A DNA stretch of 64,000 bases from Gordonia polyisoprenivorans NBRC 16320 = JCM 10675 (GCF_000241325.1 NZ_BAEI01000031.1:186001-250000); one strand, 5' to 3'; positions 26,292 through 35,300 are shown, counted from the first letter of the stretch. Notes: generated by a model not told the origin, from the letters alone. Numbers and translations: made by a program.

Positions 26292-26333
26292 CCGATGGTC
26301 GAGGTGCGAGCCGCGTGCGGCGAGCCTCGAGAC
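26292..26333 (+). repeat. Dispersed hairpin-repeat arm, opposite orientation
   Basis: A single arm of the dispersed repeat, read here as CCGATGGTCGAGGTGCGAG and ending GCCTCGAGACC, the reverse complement form of the arms at 27941, 28101, 28308 and 63764. It lies about 200 bases upstream of the DUF222/HNH gene. Confidence 0.75.
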
Positions 26334-26531
26334 CTGGCGAGACAACAAGCCCCCCAACCACATCCAAAGCAAGACAAACGAAACGCACGCCCCCTACCAC
26401 ACCCCACCGACAGAAAATCAGCGCCGAAACACGTTGTCCACAAGCAGAATTGACCAAGACATCCCTTGCATCAAACACCCTGGCGAGGTACACTGAACCC
26501 ATCACACCGATCAGCCACCGGGGAGGGGCCC
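26334..26531. other. Leader region of the HNH gene, no gene seen
   Basis: An AT-richer stretch between the repeat arm and the probable start of the DUF222 protein. It contains polyadenine-rich patches that are unusual for this window and a CACTGAACCCATCACACCG segment just before the start. It may hold the promoter of the HNH gene; I see no separate gene. Confidence 0.4.
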
Positions 26532-26661
26532 ATGATCGAATCCACTGCCATTCTTGACGCGGAAACCGTTGACGCCGAAGCAGTCTTCGCCACCATCGCC
26601 ACCCAACTCAGCGACCTGCAATGGAATCCGGATATGACCGGACCCCCAGGCTTTCGGCGCG

Positions 26662-27822
26662 ATGAAACAAGTCCTGTTGTTGCGCAACCTGGTTGATCAC
26701 CACGCCACCACCCTCACCGGTGAGATGGATCGTCTGGGGGTGGCCGACCACAAGACGACCCGACTGCGGGAGTTGTTGATCAGCATGGGTTTCGCGCCCG
26801 CCGTCGCAGGTCGGTACGTGCGGACCTCGGCCACCACCGATGCGGATCTGTTGTTGGCGCATGCTGCGGATGGGTCTATCTCTTCCGAACACGTCGATGC
26901 CATCGTGCGTGGGTTGGCGCACATTGACACCCGGTCCCCCGAACCTTTGGACACCGTTCAACGGTGTGAATACCTGCGGAAACTGCTGTCGCACTACTTC
27001 GCGGGATTCACTCCCGCCGAGATCAACCTCTACGCACGGCAGTTGGGTAACGAGCTCGCCGCGGAGACTCCGGGTGGATTACCGGCCGCCGAGGACAAGA
27101 CGATCAACTCCTACACGGACCGCATCATCGACGACGGCCGGTTGGAAATCTCGGCGAACCTCGACATCATCGCCGGCGAAAAAACCCGCACTCTGATGGA
27201 AACCTTGTCGACACCGAAACCTCAGCCCGATGGGTCCCCGGATCCGCGGACGCCCGAACAGATCTGCGCTGCCGCGTTCGAGACGATCGTGGAGTTGGCG
27301 GCACAAGGTTTGGCCGACACCACCTTCTCGGCCAAACCGACCAACGGTTTGTTGTGGACGTGGTCAGCGGACAACCCGGCGGTCGGTGGGGACCTGCAGA
27401 ATATGGGCGCGATCACCGAAGCCACCTCGCGGATGTTGTCGTGTGATACGACGATCACCAAAATCATCCTCAACACCGACGGCGTACCCCTCGACGTCGG
27501 ACTCAAAGAACGATTGTTCACCCCAGGACAACGCAAAGCACTACTCGTCCGCGACCGCGGGTGCATCAAATGCGGAGCACACGCCGGACGCTGCCAAGCA
27601 CACCACGTGCAGCACTGGGCCGACGGTGGGCCCACCGACCTCGACAACGGCTGCCTCCTCTGCACCAGCTGCCACGACGACGTCCACCACCACGGCTGGG
27701 ACATCATCATCGGATTCGACCGACACCCCTGGCTCATCCCACCCGCCAGCATCGACCCGAAACGACAACCCGTACCGTCCTACCACCGCAGAACCATGCG
27801 ACTCGACGACGCAGCAGCCTGA
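26662..27822 (+). CDS. DUF222 / HNH endonuclease protein, 13E12 type, 5' end frameshifted
   Basis: The intact frame encodes 386 residues: a DUF222 domain (to about residue 250) and a C-terminal HNH nuclease, RDRGCIKCGAHAGRCQAHHV followed by HWADGGPTDLDNGCLLCTSC and HDDVHHHGWD, with all zinc and catalytic residues present. A second short frame (from ATG 26532) encodes the missing N-terminus (IESTAILDAETVDAEAVFA) and lies in the other frame; one extra base near 26652-26655 (TTT in place of TT) would join the two into about 429 residues. So the gene is probably frameshifted. DUF222/HNH genes are the 13E12 repeats of mycobacteria and resemble homing endonucleases. Flanking dispersed hairpins are described separately. 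Confidence 0.8.
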   Translation: MKQVLLLRNLVDHHATTLTGEMDRLGVADHKTTRLRELLISMGFAPAVAGRYVRTSATTDADLLLAHAADGSISSEHVDAIVRGLAHIDTRSPEPLDTVQRCEYLRKLLSHYFAGFTPAEINLYARQLGNELAAETPGGLPAAEDKTINSYTDRIIDDGRLEISANLDIIAGEKTRTLMETLSTPKPQPDGSPDPRTPEQICAAAFETIVELAAQGLADTTFSAKPTNGLLWTWSADNPAVGGDLQNMGAITEATSRMLSCDTTITKIILNTDGVPLDVGLKERLFTPGQRKALLVRDRGCIKCGAHAGRCQAHHVQHWADGGPTDLDNGCLLCTSCHDDVHHHGWDIIIGFDRHPWLIPPASIDPKRQPVPSYHRRTMRLDDAAA

Positions 27823-27940
27823 TTCCCGCACCCGGCCTGGCCGGGACCGCATCCGATCTTTGAAAACTCCATAGAGACAAACCCCACCCGATGTTCGAGG
27901 TGTGGTGCCGCCAGTGGACCGGACTCCTTTCGGCACAAGG

Positions 27941-28353
27941 GGTCTCGAAGCTAGTCGCTAGCGCTCCTTGGCACCTCGACCATCGGGATGGGTCGGTTCC
28001 TCCGATGGCCGAGGTGCGAGCCGCGTGCGGAGAGCCTCAAGACCACCAGCGCCAGCACTGGATTCGAACCACCGTGGACCGGAAGCCTGTCAGCACAAGG
28101 GGTCTCGAGGCTCGTCGCTGGCGCTCCTCGGCACCTCGACCATCGGAGTGGGAAGGGCTGGACATTCCCGCACGGGAAGGCTTCGACCACCGGATGGACG
28201 GCTCCCCTCCGCTGGTCGAGGTGCGAGCCGCGTGCGGCGAGCCTCGAGACCGCCTGCAGCAGAGCTGGAACTGAACCACCGTGGACCGGAAGCCTGTCGG
28301 CACAAGGGGTCTCGAGGCCCGGCGCCTGGGGCGCCGTGCACCTCGACCACCGG
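27941..28353 (+). repeat. Cluster of five dispersed hairpin-repeat arms
   Basis: Three forward arms (27941-27986, 28101-28146, 28308-28353) alternate with two reverse-complement arms (28002-28044, 28209-28251), so each neighbouring pair can fold into a hairpin. Each forward arm begins GGTCTCGAGGC (slightly varied in the first) and ends CACCTCGACCATCGG or its variant. Each of the last two is preceded by a near-identical 40-base module that includes ACCGTGGACCGGAAGCCTGT and ends in ACAAGGG; a degenerate copy of the module precedes the first. The stretch from 27823 to 28438 holds no convincing gene. Confidence 0.85.
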
Positions 28354-28438
28354 GTGGGGAGGGCCGAGCACGCAACCATCGGGCGGGAAGGGCCCGTCCA
28401 TCCAACGGGGGTAGGGCGGTCGTCACCGAGTGGCGCCG

Positions 28439-30034
28439 CTACTCCAGTCGACTGGCCCGCAACTCGTGGCCCTTCGATGTCAGGCAGCGGCCGGTCGGCA
28501 GATCCCATTGCCAGCCATGGAGATTGCACGTCAGCTTCTCACCCTCGATCACGCCGAACTTACTCAGGTCGGCCTTGAGGTGTGGGCACCGACGCTGGAT
28601 CTCCCAGCCGTCCTTGGTGATCGACGCCGAGTCGTCATGCGCCTCGGAGAACCAGCCGTCGGCGTAGGCGATCCGCTCGTCGGTGAGGCACTTGAAGAAC
28701 GTGTAGAGGAATTCGTTGTAGCCGCCGATGCGCCACGTGGTGAAACGCGTGGAGAGGAAGATCGTGTTGACCCAGTCCGGTTCGTCGTCGCGCAGCACGG
28801 TTCGTACGATCTCCGGGGCGATCCGGAAACCGTAGCGGTACTTGCCCTCTCCCTCCTTGGGTTCCCGCACGATGCGGTTGGGAAAGTCCAGGACGACGGT
28901 CTCCTCGCCCATCACGAGGCCGACCGGATAGCCGATGCCGTCGCAGATCAGATCTGAGGCGGCCATGATCGGTTCGAACAGCTCCTTGAGTTCGGGGAGC
29001 AGCGGGTCGCCTTCGGCAGGGGCCCAGGTGGCCTTCTCCGCGGCGATGACCGGGGCGAACTTCTCCTTCATCCGCTCGAGATAGGCCTGCTTGTTCTCGC
29101 CGAAAACCTCATGCGGCGCATAGGGATGGCTGATCTCGTTGAGTGTCGACCCGGTGAAATCGGCGACCGACCCGGAGACCATCATCAGCCCGCGGTGCTT
29201 CTCCCCGTCGTCGGTGCCGTGGATGCGCATCTGTTCCAGGAACGTCTCCTGATCCGGGAAGATCGACGTCACGTCGCCCGGGCGCGGGTTGTCGGCACCC
29301 TCGATCCCCGACCCGAAGTCGTTGAGCGAGAACAGGTCCTCGTCGAGGAACATCGGCGGACCGGCCGAGGGCACCACCCAGGTCGCACCGACCTGCTCGA
29401 TGTAGGAGCGGGCACGATCCATGCCACGCTGGCGTTTCTGCGCGGCGAAATTGGCCTTGGACCGGCGCGGGATGTCGTAGACCATCGGATACCAGATCGC
29501 CCCGGAATACTGCAGCAGGTGCACGTCGACGTGCCCGAACTGCTCACCGATGACGTCGAGATCGATGGGCCGGGCGTCGTTCATGTTGAACACCGTCGTC
29601 TCGCCGTCGGAGACGATCAGTCCCGAGTCGCCGATGGGCCCGTCGGCCGGTGCACGCAGCGCGATGATCATCACGTCGAGCGAGCCCTTCGGGCCGTCGA
29701 CGGTGATCTTCTGCGAGTCGGTGGTCTCGACGAACTTGGTGAAGCCGAGCTTCTCCAGCTCACGCTTGAGGTCGGGGACCGGGTAGTCGGGCAGCAGGAC
29801 CGTCGCGTCCTTGCTGACGTTGTCGCGCAGGTTCTGCTCGTCGAAATGGTCGCGATGCAGATGCGAGACGTAGAGGTAGTCGCATTGCCCGAGACTCTTC
29901 CAATCCAGCTCCGAGTTGTCGGGGAAGGGCACCCAGGACGCGAAGTAGGCGGGATTGGTCCACGGATCGCAAAGGATCGACCCGGCGGTGGTCTGGATGT
30001 GGAATCCGGCGTGACCGATGCTGGTGATCTGCAC
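28439..30034 (-). CDS. Metallo-beta-lactamase fold protein with C-terminal Rieske domain, Rv3818-like
   Basis: About 531 residues. The N-terminal 250 residues are a UlaG-type metallo-beta-lactamase hydrolase with the metal motif SHLHRDHFDE; the C-terminal part ends in a Rieske [2Fe-2S] site, RRCPHLKADL and then CNLHGWQWDLPTGRCLT, giving the CxH and CxxH ligands. M. tuberculosis Rv3818, from memory, has the same fusion and gene neighbourhood. Function unknown: an electron-transfer centre joined to a hydrolase. The start is a GTG at 30034, eight bases after a GAAAGG; the longer frame has no ribosome binding site. Confidence 0.85.
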   Translation of the reverse strand: MQITSIGHAGFHIQTTAGSILCDPWTNPAYFASWVPFPDNSELDWKSLGQCDYLYVSHLHRDHFDEQNLRDNVSKDATVLLPDYPVPDLKRELEKLGFTKFVETTDSQKITVDGPKGSLDVMIIALRAPADGPIGDSGLIVSDGETTVFNMNDARPIDLDVIGEQFGHVDVHLLQYSGAIWYPMVYDIPRRSKANFAAQKRQRGMDRARSYIEQVGATWVVPSAGPPMFLDEDLFSLNDFGSGIEGADNPRPGDVTSIFPDQETFLEQMRIHGTDDGEKHRGLMMVSGSVADFTGSTLNEISHPYAPHEVFGENKQAYLERMKEKFAPVIAAEKATWAPAEGDPLLPELKELFEPIMAASDLICDGIGYPVGLVMGEETVVLDFPNRIVREPKEGEGKYRYGFRIAPEIVRTVLRDDEPDWVNTIFLSTRFTTWRIGGYNEFLYTFFKCLTDERIAYADGWFSEAHDDSASITKDGWEIQRRCPHLKADLSKFGVIEGEKLTCNLHGWQWDLPTGRCLTSKGHELRASRLE

Positions 30035-30152
30035 GTTTGGCCTTTCGGAGGGGGTGCGCGGGGCTGCGCGCGGTGACGCGTTGCCCATCCAATCTATCGA
30101 CCCGCGCCGAACCCGTCGTGGGCCCTCGGTACCTGGTTGGGTCTCCGGTGGC

Positions 30153-30887
30153 TCAGTGGCCGTCGCGTACCAGGAACTTCGGGTGGTCCAACCGCCATGT
30201 CACGACTGCGATGATCGCGGTCACCACCGCGAGCGTGGCCAGCGAATTGTTCTCCCCGAACACCGTGAACAGCGCCCCGCCGATCGCGGCACCGGCCAGG
30301 AAGCCCGCGTAGGTGGTGGCGTGGGCCACCCAGCCCCATCGTTTGACGCCCGCGAGGTGCAGGCCGGCGCCTTGGCCGATCTTCACCAGGGTCCCGGTGA
30401 CGTACGACAGCGGCATCACCACCTCGCCCTTGCGGCTGATGGAGGTGTTGAGAGCGCCGAGGCCGAAGGCCAGACACAGCACCGGGCCCGCACCGTAGTC
30501 CTGGTCGGTGGTGTTGATCGCCGAATCCCACACGTAAGCGGTCGTCGTGGAGGCGGCGGTCAACACAGTTGCTCCATGACGTGCCTTGCGCCACAAGCCG
30601 ATTCGAGCGAGGGTTGCGACCACGACGCCGCAGCAGAAGGCGACGACGGTGGCCAATGCGGTGAATCCCAGTTGGTGGGCGCCGCGATAGTGCTCGAGAA
30701 CCATTCGCTCGGTGTTGCCGGTCATGAACGTCACGTACCAACCGGCCGAATAGAGCCAGGCCGCTGCGCCGGTGGCGCCGGCGAGTGCGGCGAGCACTGC
30801 GGCCAGGATCATTTCGCGGAAGTCGTAGAACGGGCCGAGTACCGCGCGGGTGGTCGCGACGGTCGATTGCAGTTCGGTGGTGGGCAT
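30153..30887 (-). CDS. YoaK (DUF1275) family membrane protein
   Basis: A 244-residue membrane protein with six helices. Family signatures are the early GWYVTFMTGNTERM, the LCLAFGLGALNTSISRKGEV segment and the GTLVKIGQG motif. DUF1275 members are small permease-like proteins with no firmly assigned substrate. ATG at 30887 follows a GGAGAGG ribosome binding site, so the 36-residue upstream extension is rejected. It lies upstream of, and on the same strand as, the metallo-beta-lactamase/Rieske gene. Confidence 0.85.
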   Translation of the reverse strand: MPTTELQSTVATTRAVLGPFYDFREMILAAVLAALAGATGAAAWLYSAGWYVTFMTGNTERMVLEHYRGAHQLGFTALATVVAFCCGVVVATLARIGLWRKARHGATVLTAASTTTAYVWDSAINTTDQDYGAGPVLCLAFGLGALNTSISRKGEVVMPLSYVTGTLVKIGQGAGLHLAGVKRWGWVAHATTYAGFLAGAAIGGALFTVFGENNSLATLAVVTAIIAVVTWRLDHPKFLVRDGH

Positions 30888-31118
30888 GAACCTCTCCGGG
30901 GCAGGCTGGGCGTGCGTCGGGCGGGGGTGTCGTCGTGCTGTGAACACCGTCGAGCTGAGAGCAGGGACAGCGCAGGTGGACGTGCCTTCTCGCATGGACT
31001 TCGGTTCGGCCGGACCCGCGGATGCGCGAGATGGCCATGAGTTCGGTCACCGCGGCGTGCCACGGCGGCGAGTTGCCTGGTGTGACCGCGGCGTCGGCGC
31101 GACCACTAAGCTCGACCC

Positions 31119-31898
31119 ATGGAACCCGTGTACTCCACCGTGATCACCACGGCGCGGTTGTTGTGGCTGGCCGAAGGACTGAAGTTCAGCATCTCCGGTG
31201 TCGAGAACGTGCCCAAGTCGGGTCCGGGCGTGGTTGCGATCAATCACACCGGCTACCTGGACTTCACCTACGCCGGCATCCCCGCGTATCTCCAGGGTAA
31301 GCGGTATGTGCGGTTCATGGCCAAGAAAGAGGTCTTCGACAACCGGTACTCGGGCCCGATCATGCGGGCGCTCAAGCACATTCCCGTCGACCGGGCCAAC
31401 GGGGCGCAGAGCTATCACGACGCCGTCAGCTATCTCAAGAGCGGTGAACTCGTCGGTGTGTACCCGGAGGCGACGATCAGTCGCAGCTTCGAGCTCAAGG
31501 AGTTCAAGTCCGGGGCCGCGCGCATGGCCCTCGAGGCCGACGCCCCGATCATCCCGACCGTCATCTGGGGTGCCCAGCGGGTGTGGACCAAGGGCCATCC
31601 CAAGCGTCTGGGTCGGACCGGCTACAAGATCGCGATCGGCGTGGCCGAACCGATCGAGCCCGTCGGCGACGCCGAGGCGATCACCGCGCAGTTGCACAAG
31701 GTGATGGGCGAGAAGTTGCTGGAACTGCAGGATGCCTACGGCGAGCACCCGAAGGGTGAGTTCTGGGTGCCCGCCCGGCTCGGCGGGTCGGCGCCTACGC
31801 TCGAGGAGGCCAACCGGATGGATGCGCAGGACCAGGCGGCCAAGGCTGCGCGGCGGGCCGAGCGCGACCAGCAGGGTGGGGAGCAGCGGGGCGAGTAG
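31119..31898 (+). CDS. PlsC-type acyltransferase
   Basis: A 259-residue 1-acyl-glycerol-3-phosphate acyltransferase-like enzyme. The HxxxxD block is VVAINHTGYLDFTYAG and the substrate loop is VGVYPEATISRSFELKEF. It acylates a lysophospholipid or related acceptor with acyl-CoA or acyl-ACP. The C-terminal 35 residues are lysine- and arginine-rich. It belongs with the next gene to a tandem pair corresponding to Rv3816c-Rv3814c, upstream of the HAD phosphatase. The specific acceptor is unknown. Confidence 0.88.
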   Translation: MEPVYSTVITTARLLWLAEGLKFSISGVENVPKSGPGVVAINHTGYLDFTYAGIPAYLQGKRYVRFMAKKEVFDNRYSGPIMRALKHIPVDRANGAQSYHDAVSYLKSGELVGVYPEATISRSFELKEFKSGAARMALEADAPIIPTVIWGAQRVWTKGHPKRLGRTGYKIAIGVAEPIEPVGDAEAITAQLHKVMGEKLLELQDAYGEHPKGEFWVPARLGGSAPTLEEANRMDAQDQAAKAARRAERDQQGGEQRGE

Positions 31899-31946
31899 TG
31901 GCGAATCGAGTCCGACCGTGTCCGGCCCGCCGGATACCCTGACCGC

Positions 31947-32741
31947 ATGACCAACGCGGATCGGGAGCCGGTGTTCCGGGCCCTGGAGATCATCGCGAAC
32001 ACCCTCGTCCGCGCGCAGAAGGTGGATCTGCGGTTCACCGGGCTCGACAACATCCCCACCCGGGGCGGCGCGGTGCTGGTGGTGAATCACACCGCCTACG
32101 TCGATTTCCTACCCGCGGCGCTCGGTCTGTACCGGGTCGGGCGGCGGGCGCGGTTCATGATCAAGTCCGAGGTCATGGACGTGGCCATCATGCGATTCCT
32201 GGTCAACCACACCCGCACGATCCCCGTCGACCGCTCGCAGGGCACCGACGCCTATCGCGCGGCCGTCGAATCGCTGCGCTCCGGTGAGATCGTCGTGGTG
32301 TACCCGGAAGCGACGATCAGTCGCAGCTTCGAGCTCAAGGAATTCAAGACCGGCGCGGTGCGCATGGCGCTCGAGGCGCAGGTCCCGATGATCCCGACGA
32401 TCGTGTGGGGAGCGCAGCGGCAGTGGACCAAGGGCGGCAAGCGTCGGATGGGGCGGGCGGGTATCCCGATCGCCGTCGGCTACGGGGCGCCGATCCACGT
32501 GCCCGCCGACGCCGACGTCGAGGAACAGACCGCGCGGTTGCGCGCGCAGATGACCGAGGTGCTGCACGAGGTGCAGGACGCCTACCCGCATCCCGCCGGT
32601 GAGTTCTGGGTGCCGACGCGACTCGGCGGCACCGCACCCACCCCGGAGCAGGCTGCGGTGATCGAGGACGAGGAAGCGCAACGCAAGGCGGCGGCACGGG
32701 CGGCGAAAGCGGCACAGCGAGAAGGGAAGTCGCGTAGGTGA
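31947..32741 (+). CDS. PlsC-type acyltransferase, tandem paralogue
   Basis: A 264-residue acyltransferase, the second of the tandem pair. It has VVNHTAYVDFLPAAL with the HxxxxD motif and VVVYPEATISRSFELKEF, almost identical to the preceding gene at that segment; both share a 32-base identical stretch. The GTGA stop-start overlap with the following HAD gene makes translation coupled. The basic alanine-rich C-terminus is probably a membrane-proximal tail. Exact function within phospholipid synthesis is unknown. Confidence 0.88.
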   Translation: MTNADREPVFRALEIIANTLVRAQKVDLRFTGLDNIPTRGGAVLVVNHTAYVDFLPAALGLYRVGRRARFMIKSEVMDVAIMRFLVNHTRTIPVDRSQGTDAYRAAVESLRSGEIVVVYPEATISRSFELKEFKTGAVRMALEAQVPMIPTIVWGAQRQWTKGGKRRMGRAGIPIAVGYGAPIHVPADADVEEQTARLRAQMTEVLHEVQDAYPHPAGEFWVPTRLGGTAPTPEQAAVIEDEEAQRKAAARAAKAAQREGKSRR

Positions 32742-33595
32742 AGCTCGAAGGCAAGGAGCCGGTGACCCTCTCACGACCAACGCTGATCGCCAGCGACGTC
32801 GACGGTACGCTGATCGACGACGAGAACCGGGTGTCGGAGTACACCAAGACGATCCTGGCCAACGCGTGTGCCGCCGGAGCCGAGTTCGTCCTCGCCACCG
32901 GCCGTCCGCCCCGGTGGATCGCCGAGATCACCGACCAGTTCGACCGGTCGCGTATCCCGGTGCGACATGCGGTGTGCGCCAACGGTGCCATCCTCTACGA
33001 CGTCGAGCACGATCGCATCATCTCCTCGGCGACACTGTCGCCGGAGATTCTCGTCGAACTCGGCAAGATCGCCCAGGCGCAGATCCCCGGGTGCGGTATC
33101 GCCGCCGAACGTGTGGGTCGATCCGCGCACGACGCCGCCACCGCGCCGTTCGTGGCCACCGCGGGCTATCAGCACGCGTGGCTCAACCCCGACCATGTCG
33201 AGGTCGGTGACGAGGAGATCTACACCGAACCCGCCGTCAAACTCCTCGTCCGTGCCCCCGGCATGCCGAGTTCGGAGATTGCGCAACGACTTTCCGGAAC
33301 CATAGGCGATCTGGCGCAGATCACCTTCTCCACTGACAACGGACTCGTCGAGCTGTCGCTTCCGGACACCCACAAAGCCTCCGGGCTCCGAAAGTTGCTG
33401 GACCACAACGGAGGTGACGGGTCGACGACCGTCGCGTTCGGTGACATGCCCAACGATGTCGAGATGCTCACGTGGGCGTCGCACGGTGTCGCCATGGGCC
33501 ACGCACACCCGGCCGCGCTCGCCGCGGCCGACGAGATCACCGTCGGCAACAACGAGGACGGGGTTGCCCGCGTGCTGGCTCGGTGGTTCGGTTAG
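32738..33595 (+). CDS. HAD-superfamily phosphatase, Cof type, Rv3813c-like
   Basis: A 285-residue Cof-type HAD hydrolase: LIASDVDGTLIDD carries the nucleophilic aspartate, LATGRPPRW follows, and FGDMPNDVEMLTWASHGVAM the late acidic motif. It dephosphorylates small phosphorylated metabolites; the specificity is not readable from the sequence. It overlaps the preceding acyltransferase gene by four bases (GTGA), so the two are coupled. GTG at 32738 is the start that matches this overlap. It is followed by a gene on the other strand. Confidence 0.9.
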   Translation: MKLEGKEPVTLSRPTLIASDVDGTLIDDENRVSEYTKTILANACAAGAEFVLATGRPPRWIAEITDQFDRSRIPVRHAVCANGAILYDVEHDRIISSATLSPEILVELGKIAQAQIPGCGIAAERVGRSAHDAATAPFVATAGYQHAWLNPDHVEVGDEEIYTEPAVKLLVRAPGMPSSEIAQRLSGTIGDLAQITFSTDNGLVELSLPDTHKASGLRKLLDHNGGDGSTTVAFGDMPNDVEMLTWASHGVAMGHAHPAALAAADEITVGNNEDGVARVLARWFG

Positions 33596-33625
33596 GTGTG
33601 ATGTCCAGCCGGGCCGCGTCATTCA

Positions 33626-35092
33626 CTACTGCGCGGGTGCCGGTGCCGCCGCCTCGGGGGCCGGGGAGTCGGGGGCGGGGGATTCGGGTGCGGTCGGCGC
33701 CACCGCACCGGCGAGTGCCCGGATCTGATCGAGGGCCGGATATCCCTGAATACCAGGACAACTGGTGTTGTTGTAATCGCGATGACCGGCGATCACCGGA
33801 AGACGCGTCTGCGTTCCGGGCGGAAACTTGCTGTCGGAGAAGTACTCCGACGTCAGGGTGGCCGTCGCGCCGGGGTTGAGGCCGGCCCGGTTCAGACGCC
33901 ACTTGAGGAATCGGCCGACCGCGGCGAGCATCTGGCCACTCGGCGCGACCTCGTCGAGGTTGCCGATCATCGAGACGCCGACGGTGTTCTTGTTGAAGCC
34001 GCCGGTGTGGGTGCCCTCGACGTTGCGGTCGAGGCCGCCGAACGCGCCCTCGAAGATCTGCCCGTATTTGTCGACGAGCACGTTGTAGCCGATGTCGCAC
34101 CAGTTCAGGGTTCGTGCGTGGTAGGCGTAGATGCCGCGCACGATCTCCGCCGACTGCTGCGGGGTGTAGTCGTTGCTGCCCGCGGTGTGGTGGACGATCG
34201 CGCCGCTCAGCGTGGGGGAGACCGTCGGCTGCGAGCAACGGATGCTCTCGTCGGCACCCCACGCCGCACGTGAGATCACCTGCGGACCACCCGAGAGGGT
34301 CGTCAGCATCGACGACCCCAGTGAGAGCAGACTGTCGGGGCTCAACAGGGTCGCCGTCAGTTCCGGCAGCACGGTGCTCGCGAGGTTCTTCAGAACCTCT
34401 CCGGCAGAGCCGACCACGAGATCGGCCAGGCCGGCACCGGTGGAATCGGCGGCCGGAATGGCGCTCTGGCCGTCGGTGAGCGCGACCTGGATCTCCTTGG
34501 CGGCCCCGACCCACACGGGTTCGGTGCCGCCGGGGTGATCGGCCGAGGGGTCGGTGGAGGTCTGGATGGGCTCGAGTTCCACCCAGTCACCCCACCCGCG
34601 GACCGGGTCCTTGGCCCGCAGCATCATCGTCGCGTCCTCGGCCTCGTCCCAAACCGGCTTGTTCCACGTGAATCCGACTATCTTGAACGGGGTGTCCCGC
34701 ACGAGATGCTTCACGAGGGCGCCGACGGGTTGGCGGCCGGGCGCTGTGGGCGACGTAGAGGGCGCTGTCGCGGCGGGCAGGGGGAGCGCGGACAGATCGA
34801 CCTCGGGCAGCCGGATACCGGCACGCGCCAGGCCGGACCGCGCGAGTTCGACCACCGCATTCGGGACCTCGCGGAGGTCGACGGTGTCGATGGAGGTGGG
34901 GTCGGTGGCGGTGGCGTCGGTGGCGGTGGGGTCGATCGCGCCGGCGTCGCCGGGCCCGGTCGAGCGATGGGTGTCGACCGGTCGCACCGACGGCGCCGAG
35001 CGCTCGGCGCCGAGATCGATGAACAACGCCGCGCCGAGGGTCATCGCCACGGCGGCAAGGACCACCGAGGGCTTTCGTCGTGGATACCGCAC
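33626..35092 (-). CDS. Peptidoglycan amidase (PGRP/Amidase_2 family), Rv3811-like
   Basis: A 488-residue envelope protein. GTG at 35092 gives a basic start (RYPRRKPS) and a signal anchor (VVLAAVAMTLGAALFIDLG). The C-terminal zinc amidase domain (from about residue 260) has VISRAAWGADE, GAIVHHTAGSNDYTPQQ and AGHRDYNNTSCPG, supplying the zinc histidines and cysteine. It cleaves the amide between muramic acid and the stem peptide. An alanine- and proline-rich region before the domain may be a linker, and it ends in an APAPAQ-type tail. It is divergent from the SpoIID-domain gene, with which it makes a likely functional pair. Confidence 0.88.
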   Translation of the reverse strand: MRYPRRKPSVVLAAVAMTLGAALFIDLGAERSAPSVRPVDTHRSTGPGDAGAIDPTATDATATDPTSIDTVDLREVPNAVVELARSGLARAGIRLPEVDLSALPLPAATAPSTSPTAPGRQPVGALVKHLVRDTPFKIVGFTWNKPVWDEAEDATMMLRAKDPVRGWGDWVELEPIQTSTDPSADHPGGTEPVWVGAAKEIQVALTDGQSAIPAADSTGAGLADLVVGSAGEVLKNLASTVLPELTATLLSPDSLLSLGSSMLTTLSGGPQVISRAAWGADESIRCSQPTVSPTLSGAIVHHTAGSNDYTPQQSAEIVRGIYAYHARTLNWCDIGYNVLVDKYGQIFEGAFGGLDRNVEGTHTGGFNKNTVGVSMIGNLDEVAPSGQMLAAVGRFLKWRLNRAGLNPGATATLTSEYFSDSKFPPGTQTRLPVIAGHRDYNNTSCPGIQGYPALDQIRALAGAVAPTAPESPAPDSPAPEAAAPAPAQ

Positions 35093-35300
35093 TGGTCTTC
35101 TCAGCTCCCTCGGGTCGGTGGTGCGTGCGCGCCGATCGTGTCGTGGTCGGCGCACTGCAGCCGTGCGCCCACGCCGCACCGAGGCAACTCGTGATGCGGT
35201 TGTTATCTCCTGTGGTTGGTGATATTCAAGTGACTTGTCTATCGTCACATGAGTCCCACTATTCACATACGTAACATTCGATCATGAGAAACGAGACCTC

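Noticed and set aside
28060..28085. A tRNA-like GATTCGAACC segment in the repeat cluster
   Set aside because: It resembles only a T-arm fragment. No cloverleaf, anticodon or acceptor stem could be found on either strand.
27941..28353. Possible CRISPR array
   Set aside because: Repeats are long, inverted in pairs and separated by unequal spacers that are themselves partly repeated. No Cas gene is nearby.
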